In this document: piece after piece, positions 53,611 to 62,265 of the stretch | Layout of the letters: each line of letters opens with the position of its first letter | Numbering within the stretch: the stretch's first letter is position 1 | Origin: an uncultured Bacteroidales bacterium | Lineage (GTDB): Bacteria > Bacteroidota > Bacteroidia > Bacteroidales > UBA932 | Length of the DNA: 64,000 nt | Direction of reading: 5' to 3' | NCBI GenBank assembly: GCA_947253655.1 | Contig: CAMYAE010000002.1 | Coordinates: 152,659-216,658, forward strand | Translations under genes and position numbers: made by a program | The notes under the pieces: generated by a model | What the model was told of the DNA's origin: nothing | Seen by the model: only the letters and a program-made list of their open reading frames with translations | The model's database searches: none

Positions 53611-54681
53611 ATGAAAAAGATATTATTTCCAATAACTGCGGTAATAGTTCTATTGGCTTCCTGTTCGGAATGGGAGCCGGTATATACCTTGAAATACGAC
53701 ACTCCGCATCCGGAAATGCCGGTGCTACCTGAGGTCAATGCCAGGATTTCCGATATCAAGGAGCTTTATCTCAAGTCGGGAAGTCCTGTGTCGATAGAGA
53801 AAGACTATGTCATCAAAGGGCAGGTCGTATCATCGGATCAGTCCGGTAATATATACAAGAGCATATATATCCAGGACGAGTCCGGAGCTCTTGAAGTGAA
53901 AATCGGCAGACCCGGTCTCTATAACGACTATAAGCTCGGACAATGGATATATGTGAAATGCGATGGAATGACTATAGGAGAATATAACGGTATGCTCCAA
54001 CTGGGCATGGCCGACCCTTCCGGTTCGTATGAGACTGCATACATCGAAGTCCCGCTTCTTATAGACAATCATATAGTCAGAGGAGCATTGGACAACCCCG
54101 TAGCCCCTCAGGAGGTCAGCGAGACGGAGCTTGCAGCCGCCCTTTCATCGAACAGCAAGAATCCGCTTTTCGGTAAATATGTCACATTAAAAGGGCTGAA
54201 ATACGGTGCGGCTTCAAACTATTCTTCCGACAAATATAAGAGAATATTCTGCCTGCTGTATATCGATCCTAACAAGGATACAAAAGATCCTTCAAACAGG
54301 GTTTTTCTCAGCAGGGAAACATACGGAGTCAATACTTGGGCAATGTCCAGGACCAAGTTCCTGGAACATCTTGATAAGGGCGATTTCGATGTGCCGGAGC
54401 CGGGCAAGCCTTTGACGGCCGAGGTTAAGGCAAGCCTGCGCAAATATGCCTCTCCTGTAACCGTAAGCCAATATTTCTCTTTGGGAAATACACCGGTACA
54501 GATAAGGACAAGCGGCTATTGCAAATTCGCCGACACCGAGATTGACATGGCTGTGATAGGAGACCTTGCAAGTTCTTCGGCAGACGGCAAATCCATAGAC
54601 GTCTCGGGTATTCTTACCGTTTACCGTGGAGCGGCTCAGTTTACTCTAATAGACATATCAAGTGTCAAAGTCAATAATTAA
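53611..54681 (+). CDS. DUF5689-family lipoprotein with OB-like domain
   Basis: 356 residues. Lipobox LLASC (Cys18). DUF5689-type N-terminal region about 30-225: ISDIKELYLKSGSPVSIEKD, YVIKGQVVSSDQSGNIYKSI, YIQDESGALEVKIG, GQWIYVKCDGMTIGEYNGM. This strand pattern is that of an OB-fold. The second half (about 230-356) ends in a further OB-like stretch (KSIDVSGILTVYRGAAQFTLIDI). Partner of the receptor gene 4 bases upstream. A nucleic-acid-binding role would fit both fold and neighbours but is not demonstrated. Confidence 0.85.
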   Translation: MKKILFPITAVIVLLASCSEWEPVYTLKYDTPHPEMPVLPEVNARISDIKELYLKSGSPVSIEKDYVIKGQVVSSDQSGNIYKSIYIQDESGALEVKIGRPGLYNDYKLGQWIYVKCDGMTIGEYNGMLQLGMADPSGSYETAYIEVPLLIDNHIVRGALDNPVAPQEVSETELAAALSSNSKNPLFGKYVTLKGLKYGAASNYSSDKYKRIFCLLYIDPNKDTKDPSNRVFLSRETYGVNTWAMSRTKFLEHLDKGDFDVPEPGKPLTAEVKASLRKYASPVTVSQYFSLGNTPVQIRTSGYCKFADTEIDMAVIGDLASSSADGKSIDVSGILTVYRGAAQFTLIDISSVKVNN

Positions 54682-54691
54682 TTTACAAAAT

Positions 54692-56707
54692 ATGAAGAAG
54701 ACGGTTTTATTTATTTCAATGATGGCTTTACTTGCTTCTTGCACACAGAAAAATCCTTTTCTTGAAGAATGGAACACTCCATACGGCATTCCGCCTTTTG
54801 ACAAAATCACCGTGGCTGACTATATGCCTGCCATTGAGGAGGGCATTAAACGGCACAACGCCGAGATTGACGCCATTGTCAATAATCCGGAGCCGGCTAC
54901 TTTCGAGAACACCATAGCGGCTTATGAGCTTTCCGGAGACCTGCTCTCAAAGGTGACCGGCGTGCTCTATAATTTGTCCGAGTCGGACGGTACAGACGAG
55001 ATTATCAAACTCATGGAAGAGGTTACGCCGGTGCTTACCGGACATGAAGACAATATATTCATGAACAAGGCTTTCTTCAACAGGGTCAAGGCCGTGTATG
55101 ACGCTGACGAGACTGCTCTTACCCGTGAGCAGCAAATGGTGCTCAAAAAGCTCTATCAGACTTTCACAAGGAACGGTATTGCTCTTGAAGAGGCGGGGCA
55201 GGAGAGGCTCAAGGAAATAAACAAGAGCCTTGCATCAATGCAGCAGAAATTCGGAAACAATCTGCTTGCTGAGAACAATGCTTTCAAAGAAAAATTCGGC
55301 ATACCGATTTCTTCATATACACAGAAAATGACCGATTGCGAGGATCGGTCGCTACGTGAAAAAATGTTCCGGACATATTCTTCAAGGGGCAATAACGACA
55401 ATGAATATGACAACAAGGCACTTTGCCTGTCTATTCTCAAGCTGCGTGCCGAAAAGGCAAACCTCCTGGGTTTCAAGAATTTCGCCGAGTATCAGCTGGA
55501 TGACAAAATGGCCGGGACACCGGAGACTGTAGATGCTTTCCTTGATAAGATTATGGCTGCGGCATTAGCAAAATCCATTAAGGAAATAGCGGATATGCAA
55601 GCTGTTATGAATGAGGATATAGCGGCAGGCCTGCTCCCGGAGGGCTCCAAGATAGAGGCGTGGGACTGGTTTTATTATGCAGAGAGAGTACGCAAGGCCA
55701 AATATAATCTTGATGAGGCTCTCACGAGACCTTACTTCCTGTGCGACAATGTCCGTCAAGGTGCATTCGAGGCCGCTAACAGGTTGTACGGGGTTAATTT
55801 TGAGGAACTTAAAGACGTGCCGACATACAATCCGGAAGCCGTTGCTTACAAGCTTACCGATGAAAACGGAGGTCTTATAGGCATCTTCTATGGTGACTAT
55901 CACCCGAGGGCTACCAAACGTGGAGGTGCTTGGATGAGCAATTTCAGGGAGCAGTACAGGAATGCGGACGGAGAGGATGTACGTCCGATAATCGTAAATA
56001 TATGCAATTTCACTCCGGCCACCGACAGTACCCCGTCGCTTCTTACGGTGGATGAGGTGGAGACAATGTTCCACGAGTTCGGACATGCCCTGCACGGTTT
56101 CCTTTCAAAATGTAACTACAAGGATGTAAGCGGAACGAGCGTTGCACGTGATTTCGTGGAGACATTCTCGCAGTTCAATGAGAATTGGGCTTTCCAGCCG
56201 GAAATCCTTGCCACCTACGCCAAACATTATCAGACCGGAGAAGTCATTCCGGATTCATTGGTGGCCAAAATCAACAATTCCCGTAAATTCAATCAAGGAT
56301 TTATGACTGCCGAACTTTGTGCTGCGTCCATTCTTGATATGAAGTGGCATGAACTCGATGCTGCAGCTCTTGAGTATGTAGATATTGCTGCCTTTGAAAA
56401 TGAAGTATGCAAGAGTATGGGGCTTATAGACGAAATTATACCTCGCTATCGCTCAACCTATTTCAATCATATATTCAATAGCGGCTACAGTGCCGGATAT
56501 TATGGCTATCTTTGGGCCGAGGTACTTGATAAGGATGCCTTTGAATATTTTGAGGCAAACGGTGTTTTCAATCCGGAAATCGCAAAGGCTTTCAAGACTA
56601 TTTTCCTTGAGAAAGGAGGCAGCGAAGAGCCGATGGTCCTTTATGAAATGTTCAGAGGTGCCAAGCCGGATCCTGAAGCCCTTATCAGAGCGAGGGGGCT
56701 TAATTAG
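54692..56707 (+). CDS. dcp: M3-family metallopeptidase lipoprotein (peptidyl-dipeptidase Dcp-like)
   Basis: 671 residues from MKKTVLFISMM. An in-frame ATG at 54662 overlaps the previous gene and lacks a signal start, so it is rejected. Lipobox LLASC (Cys17). The zinc site FHEFGHALHG (about 460-469) is the M3 HExGH signature; the downstream Glu lies in DFVETFSQFNENW, and the C-terminal HIFNSGYSAGYYGYLWAEV supplies the substrate Tyr/His loop. It cleaves dipeptides or short peptides, probably in the periplasm. It begins 10 bases after the DUF5689 gene, yet its role matches the peptidase cluster on the other strand better than the nuclease genes. Confidence 0.94.
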   Translation: MKKTVLFISMMALLASCTQKNPFLEEWNTPYGIPPFDKITVADYMPAIEEGIKRHNAEIDAIVNNPEPATFENTIAAYELSGDLLSKVTGVLYNLSESDGTDEIIKLMEEVTPVLTGHEDNIFMNKAFFNRVKAVYDADETALTREQQMVLKKLYQTFTRNGIALEEAGQERLKEINKSLASMQQKFGNNLLAENNAFKEKFGIPISSYTQKMTDCEDRSLREKMFRTYSSRGNNDNEYDNKALCLSILKLRAEKANLLGFKNFAEYQLDDKMAGTPETVDAFLDKIMAAALAKSIKEIADMQAVMNEDIAAGLLPEGSKIEAWDWFYYAERVRKAKYNLDEALTRPYFLCDNVRQGAFEAANRLYGVNFEELKDVPTYNPEAVAYKLTDENGGLIGIFYGDYHPRATKRGGAWMSNFREQYRNADGEDVRPIIVNICNFTPATDSTPSLLTVDEVETMFHEFGHALHGFLSKCNYKDVSGTSVARDFVETFSQFNENWAFQPEILATYAKHYQTGEVIPDSLVAKINNSRKFNQGFMTAELCAASILDMKWHELDAAALEYVDIAAFENEVCKSMGLIDEIIPRYRSTYFNHIFNSGYSAGYYGYLWAEVLDKDAFEYFEANGVFNPEIAKAFKTIFLEKGGSEEPMVLYEMFRGAKPDPEALIRARGLN

Positions 56708-56740
56708 AGAAGTTTAAATATTTTATTAAAAATTATAGAT

Positions 56741-57337
56741 ATGAAAAGAATTATTATTGCCGTTGTTGCTGCGGCCATGATGTTAAGTGCAACCAATGCT
56801 TCCGCCCAGTATGTAGCAGGCGGTGGATTTGTAAATTCAACTTTTAGCGGTAAGGACAATTATCTGGATTTATCCCTCCCGGGATTTTATGTAGGTGTAG
56901 GTTATGACATAGCCTTTTCAAGTCTTGAGGGGCTTACTTTTGAGCCGGGAGCGTATTTTATGCACTTCGGCAAAAAAGTCAGTTCGTCAATTGCCGGATT
57001 TGTCATTGACGAGAAGTCTTATCGTTCGAACTATATATCCATTCCTCTTGATATAAAGTATTCTTATGAGATTACTCCTGTCATCAAGGTAACCGGTTAT
57101 ACTGGACCGCGTTTCAATATCGGCTTAGGCGGCAATGCTTTCAAGAAAGTTGAAAAAGGCGGGCTTGGCTTGTCTCTTTTTGATGCTCAGTGGGGCTTTG
57201 GCGTGTCCGGGACTTATGCTGATGCGGTTAGGCTTTCATTGGGGTATGATTTGGGCATGAGCAAGGTGTCAAAAGAGAGTTCGGATTTCAAGATGCGTAG
57301 GAATTCGTTTCATATCGGCGTAGCGTTCTTATTCTAA
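56741..57337 (+). CDS. Small outer-membrane beta-barrel protein (PorT-like)
   Basis: 198 residues. Signal peptide (ends NASAQ), then eight-strand barrel pattern: GGGFVNSTFSG, PGFYVGVGYDIAF, FEPGAYFMHFGKK, SIPLDIKYSYEI, VTGYTGPRFNIGLGG, VRLSLGYDLGMS, with terminal Phe (HIGVAFLF). This belongs to the OMP_b-brl/PorT-like group of Bacteroidota. Function unknown; 33 bases after the M3 peptidase gene. Confidence 0.8.
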   Translation: MKRIIIAVVAAAMMLSATNASAQYVAGGGFVNSTFSGKDNYLDLSLPGFYVGVGYDIAFSSLEGLTFEPGAYFMHFGKKVSSSIAGFVIDEKSYRSNYISIPLDIKYSYEITPVIKVTGYTGPRFNIGLGGNAFKKVEKGGLGLSLFDAQWGFGVSGTYADAVRLSLGYDLGMSKVSKESSDFKMRRNSFHIGVAFLF

Positions 57338-57374
57338 AGCACTGCATTGTTACCCCGACGCGGCGAATGGGCGT

Positions 57375-57552
57375 CCTGTTGTCGTCCGGAGCCTGCGGGA
57401 GCCTTGTTGTCATCCGGAGCCTGCGGAAGCCTTGTTGTCATCCGGAGCCTGTGGAAGCCTTGTTGTCATCCGGAGCCTGCGGAAGCCTTGTTGTCATCCG
57501 GAACCTGCGGGAGCCTTGTTGTCATCCGGAGCCTGCGGGAGCCTTGTTGTCA
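57375..57552 (+). repeat. 28-bp tandem repeat, six units plus a partial
   Basis: The unit GTCATCCGGAGCCTGCGGAA plus GCCTTGTT recurs every 28 bases, with phase marks (GTCrTCC) at 57381, 57409, 57437, 57465, 57493 and 57521 and a broken copy at 57549. Units differ at a few sites (rTCC, GAGCC/GAACC, TGCGG/TGTGG, GGGAG/GGAAG). There is no spacer, so it is not CRISPR. All three plus frames stay open only because of the repeat. It fills the gap between the barrel gene and convergent manA. Confidence 0.9.
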
Positions 57553-57651
57553 TTATGAGGGCTTTAGCCCGTAATAATCTGTGGCATACGTTTGCACAGA
57601 TCCCTCACTTCGTTCGGGATGACAGTGAAGGCGTTCCTTCGCAAGTTGTCT
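57553..57651 (+). repeat. REP-like intergenic element next to the tandem repeat
   Basis: A short palindrome GGGCTTTAGCCC (57559-57570) is followed by cagatccctcacttcgttcg and ggatgac. This resembles the dispersed intergenic (REP-like) sequence GATCCCTCACTTCGTTCGGGATGAC that recurs between genes in many genomes, and its GGATGAC end is the complement of the GTCATCC that starts each 28-bp unit. I see no gene here. Confidence 0.5.
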
Positions 57652-58653
57652 CTATAAATGACTGATAATCACTTTCATCGGGCTGTCTGGAATAAAGACG
57701 GCCCTTTTTGATGATGCCGGAATCAGTACAGTCTCACCCTGTTTGAAAGAAACCTCCACTTTCTCCTCGGAACATCCGCAAGTACTTGACTCACAATCTA
57801 CTATCTTACCATTCCCTCCTACGCATATCGCCACAAGGAATGAATCCATATCTGAAAGATCCTTTTCGAAAGGCTTGTCCAAGTCCAATACAGACGTCGT
57901 AAAGAACGGACAACTTACCACCTCATTTTCTTCGTTCTTCTTCGCGGAATAAGCAGTTTTATACTCAGGATAAACCCTATAGTCAATCGCCTCTTTCGCC
58001 AATTCGGTATGCAGCTCGCGAGGCTTCCCGTCAAGTCCCAACCGCCCGTAATCATAAATCCTATATGTAATGTCGGAAGTCTGCTGAATTTCGGCGATGA
58101 AAGCCCCTGCACCGATTGCATGAATTCTGCCGGCAGGCAGGAAGAACACGTCTCCAGGCCGTATTTCGTGTTTGGCGAGCACATCCGTAATGGCATTTTT
58201 CTCGACAAGACTGACATATTCCTCTTGTGAAATCTCTTTCTTCAGACCGGACAAAAGGAAAGCCCCCGGCTCGGCATCGATTACATACCACATCTCAGTC
58301 TTGCCCTTGGCTCCTTTTCCGTACTTCCTCTCGGCCATTGCATCGTCCGGGTGCACCTGTATAGACAAATCGCTCCTGGCATCGATGAACTTTATCAGCA
58401 GCGGAAACTTGTCCCCATACTCCTCATACACCCTATTGCCGACAAGTTTGCCCTTATATTCCCTTATAAGCTCCTTGATTGTCTTTCCTGCGAAATCCCC
58501 GTTTTCTGCCACCGACAGGTGACCCTCAACACCGGAAATCTCCCAGCTTTCACCGATATTCTTTTCATCTGCGGCTATGCCCTTGTATGGAGCTATTTTC
58601 TCTCCGCCCCACACCATTGTCTTTAACAAAGCTTTGAATTTAATAGGATACAT
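57652..58653 (-). CDS. manA: Mannose-6-phosphate isomerase, class I
   Basis: 333 residues, the short form common outside Enterobacteria. Zinc ligands are visible: Gln99 and His101 in SIQVHPDD, Glu120 in KTEMWYV, His178 in PAGRIHAIGAG. RIYDYGR holds the catalytic Arg region. It interconverts mannose-6-phosphate and fructose-6-phosphate. It lies 11 bases downstream of the ROK kinase, which may supply its substrate. Its stop codon is in the REP-like region. Confidence 0.94.
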   Translation of the reverse strand: MYPIKFKALLKTMVWGGEKIAPYKGIAADEKNIGESWEISGVEGHLSVAENGDFAGKTIKELIREYKGKLVGNRVYEEYGDKFPLLIKFIDARSDLSIQVHPDDAMAERKYGKGAKGKTEMWYVIDAEPGAFLLSGLKKEISQEEYVSLVEKNAITDVLAKHEIRPGDVFFLPAGRIHAIGAGAFIAEIQQTSDITYRIYDYGRLGLDGKPRELHTELAKEAIDYRVYPEYKTAYSAKKNEENEVVSCPFFTTSVLDLDKPFEKDLSDMDSFLVAICVGGNGKIVDCESSTCGCSEEKVEVSFKQGETVLIPASSKRAVFIPDSPMKVIISHL

Positions 58654-58664
58654 ATATAAATTTA

Positions 58665-59777
58665 TTATTCAGATTCATTATCCAAGCGGCTCAAAGCAAA
58701 GGTATATGCCCCTATGGCTATAGCCTTTGCGGCTCCAATGCCTGACCTCATGACCCCGACCCTCTTCTGTGGGTCATAAGTGACAGTGCGCTCGCTTCCA
58801 TAGACTTTAAGTTCCCTCGCTTCTCCTTTTGCAAAATCTGCGAAATCTTTAGCATCGTCGAGATTGTAGACCTTCATCTGCACTCTGTTCAATTCATCCC
58901 CAGAAAGAGTGTGCATCTTGCCCCTCATCGTCCTGAGAATGCCGGGCATAATATATTCATGGCTGTTCATAATGCCTCCGCCTATAACAATAAGACCGTC
59001 AAACAGGGTCACAGCCGTAGCCATGGCATCTCCTGCGACTTCGCCCAATTTGTCAAAGGCCTTTAGGGCTGCTGTTCTGTCCCCCTGCCTCTTGCCGCTG
59101 CAAATCTCTGCTATCTCTTTTGGCTCCAGACCGTGTTCAGGGTTGCCTGAAAGTTCTCCATAGACCCTTTTGACGGCACGAATTGCCACACCGTCTTCAA
59201 TTATAATATCCGGCATATCGGGATGTTTCAGACAAAAAGTCTCAACGCATGAATTGTCTCCTCTGTTCAGCCTTCCGTCAATGACAGTCCCTATCCCCAA
59301 GCCTGTACCGAAAGTGTAGCCGATAAGGTTGTGGTAGCGTTTTGCACTGCCGGCCGCCTCCAATCTCGCATTCACCTGCGGAAGCGCTCCTCCAAGGGCT
59401 TCTCCGTATGCGTACAAGTCACCGTCATTGTTGATGAACACCGGAATCCCGAAATGCTCCTCAAGGAAAGGTCCCAATGCCACCCCGTCCCTGAAAGACG
59501 GGAAATTCGGGAGATAGCCTCCGATTATGCCATTCGGGTAGTCCGCAGGCCCTGGGAATGCAAAACTAATAGCTGCCGGCCTGCTGCCGGCCTGCCCGAC
59601 AGCCTTTTCAAAACCGGTGACTATGGTTTTCAGACACAAGTCCAGGTCTTGTGAATTGGACGGCAAGATTATAGGCTCGTTGATGTATTCCCCTCCTCGC
59701 ATTGCAGCGAAAACCATATTGGTACCGCCTGCATCCAAAGTCAGTACAATCCTCTTGTCTTTCTTAAAATCTTTCAT
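58665..59777 (-). CDS. ROK-family sugar kinase
   Basis: 370 residues. Two ASKHA phosphate loops: LTLDAGGTNMVFA (12-24) and GYTFGTGLGIGTVIDG (about 153-168). Catalytic Asp in INNDGDLYAYGE, adenosine loop IVIGGGIMNS. The ROK zinc motif CxCGxxGC is absent; the corresponding stretch reads NSCVETFCLKHPD, so the substrate-site zinc may be lost. The enzyme is longer than the usual about 300 residues. Beside manA it could be a manno-, fructo- or glucokinase; specificity is unresolved. It lies 2 bases after rnr. Confidence 0.88.
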   Translation of the reverse strand: MKDFKKDKRIVLTLDAGGTNMVFAAMRGGEYINEPIILPSNSQDLDLCLKTIVTGFEKAVGQAGSRPAAISFAFPGPADYPNGIIGGYLPNFPSFRDGVALGPFLEEHFGIPVFINNDGDLYAYGEALGGALPQVNARLEAAGSAKRYHNLIGYTFGTGLGIGTVIDGRLNRGDNSCVETFCLKHPDMPDIIIEDGVAIRAVKRVYGELSGNPEHGLEPKEIAEICSGKRQGDRTAALKAFDKLGEVAGDAMATAVTLFDGLIVIGGGIMNSHEYIMPGILRTMRGKMHTLSGDELNRVQMKVYNLDDAKDFADFAKGEARELKVYGSERTVTYDPQKRVGVMRSGIGAAKAIAIGAYTFALSRLDNESE

Positions 59778-59779
59778 GA

Positions 59780-62176
59780 TTATTTCTTCTTTTTGCCCTT
59801 TTTCCTTTCCTTTATAGCCCCGGCCACTTCGGCCTTTGCAGACCTCTCTTCAAGCCCGGTCTCTACGAGTTCATAGTCAAGTATTCTCTGCTCAAGATTG
59901 GTAGCCTTGACCCTGATTTTCACAGGATCGCCGAGACGGTATATTATTCCGGTGTGCTTTCCCTGAATCTTGTATGTCTTTTCATCAAATTCAAAGAAAT
60001 CCGATTTTATATCCCTCAAAGCCACCATGCCCTCAATCTTCGTCGGCTCTATTTCCACGTACATTCCCCATTCAGTCAGACCTGATATATGTCCCTCGTA
60101 CTCGCCGCCGATTTTGTCCTGCATAAATTCCACCAATTTGTATTTAATGCTGTCCCTTTCGGCATTTGCAGCTATGACCTCCCTCTCGGAGGCGTATGCG
60201 CACTGCGCGGAATAGTATTCCTTGTTCTGGGATTCCGCATTTTCTAAATACATGGACAGAAGCCTGTGCACCATTGTATCCGGATAGCGTCTGATCGGAG
60301 ATGTGAAATGAGTATAATACTTGAAAGCGAGCCCATAGTGGCCTATATTGTCGGTGCTGTAGCAGGCCTTAGCCATAGACCGTAAGGCAAGCATCTCTAT
60401 AGCCATAAATTCCGGCTTGTCCTTTGCCGAATCGAGCAGTCTGTTCAGCTCTTTTGCCGTGCTGCGGCCATCCCCTTCTCCCAATTCGGTGCGATAGCCA
60501 AAATTGCCTGCAAATTCCCGCAGTCCGGAAATTTTTTCCATATTCGGCTCATCGTGAATACGATATACGAAAGTCTTTGCGTTTTTAACTGCCCGTCCGT
60601 TCATTTTGCCGGCTGTGGCTATGAATTCCGCTACCGACCTGTTGGCCAGAAGCATAAACTCCTCTATAAGCCAGTTAGCCTCCTTTGAAATTTTCTGATA
60701 AATATTTATAGGACGGCCTTTCTCGTCAACCTCGACCTTCATCTCCGGCCGCTCAAAGCTGATTGCACCGGCGGCGAATCTCTTCTTCCTCAATGATTTG
60801 GCTACAGCCCAAAGATTTAGCACCGCCTCTTTCAGTTCTTGCGGTATCAGACACCCGTCGGAGACCCCTGCACCCATGGCCGCCTCATCACTTTTTTTGA
60901 CATCTTCCGTACCGTCAGAGACCAAAACGGGGTCAGCCACGGCGGAATGTATGCCGTCCGTACCTCCGCGAAGTTCCATATTGTAGGACTCCTCTCCGTT
61001 GTCTATAATCTGCTGTGCCGTCTCGTATGCGAAGCGGTAGTCCGATTTGATTATTGTCCTGCCAAACCAATGATTGAGCACCTTGCCATCGGCATCGGTT
61101 TCAAAAACAGCCGAAAAAGTCAGCTTCTCCTCATTCGGCCTCAATGAGCACAACTTATTGGAAAGTTTCTCCGGCAGCATAGGCACGGTACGATCCACGA
61201 GATAGACGGAAGTGCCTCTGGCCTGAGCCTCCTTGTCCACAACTGAGCCTGGAGTGACATAATATGATACATCGGCGATATGAACTCCTATCTCGAAGTT
61301 GCCGTTATCCAATTTTTTGTAGGACAAGGCATCGTCAAAATCTTTCGCATCGGCAGGGTCTATGGTGAAAGTGAGAGTATCCCTGAAATCCCGTCTTTCC
61401 CTTATATCCTTTGCTGTGATTTTCTCCGATATGTCGTCTGCGGCATTCTCCACTTCCGGCTCAAACCTGTATGGAAGCCCGTATTCGGCAAGAATGGCAT
61501 GCATTTCGGTGTCATTCTCCCCAAGTTCTCCAAGCACATCCACAATATGACCGGACGGATTAGGCTCTCCCTTTGCCCAAGAATCCACAACTGCGGCCAC
61601 TTTCATCCCAATATGCGTCTGAAGCTCTTTTCTCTCTCCGTCCACAGTTTCATATATGCCTGTTACGGAATATTCCCCGTTCCCCGTCAATTTCAATGAG
61701 CCGGTATTGTCTTTAGCTCTTTCAGAGGTCTTGGAGGCCTTTTTCTTTATCTTAGGCCGTCCGTTTTCATCAATTATGTCTATAGAAATGTCGTATGGCA
61801 TTACCTTGCTCTGCATAAGCACCCAAGCCTGTGCCCCGACTATATGCAGAACTCCTACAAAAGGCTTTGTCGAACGCTCGACAATTTCACGCACATTCCC
61901 CTCCATTCTCTTTCCGTCGCTTCTCTGTCTTATTACGGCGACTTTCACGATGTCCCCGTTAAGGGCACCTTTCATCTTGCCTGCCCCCACAAATATATCT
62001 TCTTCCAGACCTTCTACCGTAATGAAAGCATAGCCTTCGCGTGTCATTCGTACGACACCTGTATATTCGGGATATTCTCTTTTATCCTGGCGACGACCCG
62101 GCTTACGGGTACGGTCTCCTTTGCGGAATTCCTCTATTTTCTTCTTGTTTCTTTTTTTTCTGTTTCTGTCGTACAT
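59780..62176 (-). CDS. rnr: Ribonuclease R
   Basis: 798 residues. A basic N-terminus (RNRKKRNKKKIEEFRKGDR), cold-shock-like domains about 40-240, the RNB catalytic domain with metal aspartates in FTIDPADAKDFDDALSY (about 275-291) and FEIGVHIADVSYYV, and YAGLAFKY-type conserved helix near HFTSPIRRYPD. An S1 domain about 700-785 (GEYEGHISGLTEWGMYVEI) is followed by a short basic tail (KERKKGKKKK). Degrades structured RNA 3' to 5'. A low-conservation acidic insertion about 405-450 (GGTDGIHSAVADPVLVSDG) lies inside RNB and is not usual. Confidence 0.96.
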   Translation of the reverse strand: MYDRNRKKRNKKKIEEFRKGDRTRKPGRRQDKREYPEYTGVVRMTREGYAFITVEGLEEDIFVGAGKMKGALNGDIVKVAVIRQRSDGKRMEGNVREIVERSTKPFVGVLHIVGAQAWVLMQSKVMPYDISIDIIDENGRPKIKKKASKTSERAKDNTGSLKLTGNGEYSVTGIYETVDGERKELQTHIGMKVAAVVDSWAKGEPNPSGHIVDVLGELGENDTEMHAILAEYGLPYRFEPEVENAADDISEKITAKDIRERRDFRDTLTFTIDPADAKDFDDALSYKKLDNGNFEIGVHIADVSYYVTPGSVVDKEAQARGTSVYLVDRTVPMLPEKLSNKLCSLRPNEEKLTFSAVFETDADGKVLNHWFGRTIIKSDYRFAYETAQQIIDNGEESYNMELRGGTDGIHSAVADPVLVSDGTEDVKKSDEAAMGAGVSDGCLIPQELKEAVLNLWAVAKSLRKKRFAAGAISFERPEMKVEVDEKGRPINIYQKISKEANWLIEEFMLLANRSVAEFIATAGKMNGRAVKNAKTFVYRIHDEPNMEKISGLREFAGNFGYRTELGEGDGRSTAKELNRLLDSAKDKPEFMAIEMLALRSMAKACYSTDNIGHYGLAFKYYTHFTSPIRRYPDTMVHRLLSMYLENAESQNKEYYSAQCAYASEREVIAANAERDSIKYKLVEFMQDKIGGEYEGHISGLTEWGMYVEIEPTKIEGMVALRDIKSDFFEFDEKTYKIQGKHTGIIYRLGDPVKIRVKATNLEQRILDYELVETGLEERSAKAEVAGAIKERKKGKKKK

Positions 62177-62219
62177 AGTATATGATATAATTGTTAGTCG
62201 AAAAATACTTCTAATTTAT

Positions 62220-62241
62220 TATCTTTGCAATTACAAATGTA
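62220..62241. promoter_or_regulatory. Overlapping divergent promoter elements between rnr and gpmI
   Basis: Plus strand TATCTTTG (62220-62227) faces gpmI. Minus strand TACATTTG (plus 62234-62241) faces rnr. Both match TAnnTTTG and are only 6 bases apart, so the two transcripts would start within each other's promoter. No clear -33 box for either. Confidence 0.5.
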
Positions 62242-62265
62242 CGAAATTATAAAATAGTTATTGAT

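Noticed and set aside
57375..57552. CRISPR array
   Set aside because: Units are contiguous with no spacers and there are no cas genes in the window.
57347..57665. Overlapping plus-strand open frames with repeated CCHPEP/SLVVIRSL-like peptides
   Set aside because: They arise from the 28-bp tandem repeat, which has no stop in any plus frame. No ribosome site, no domain, and three frames are open at once.
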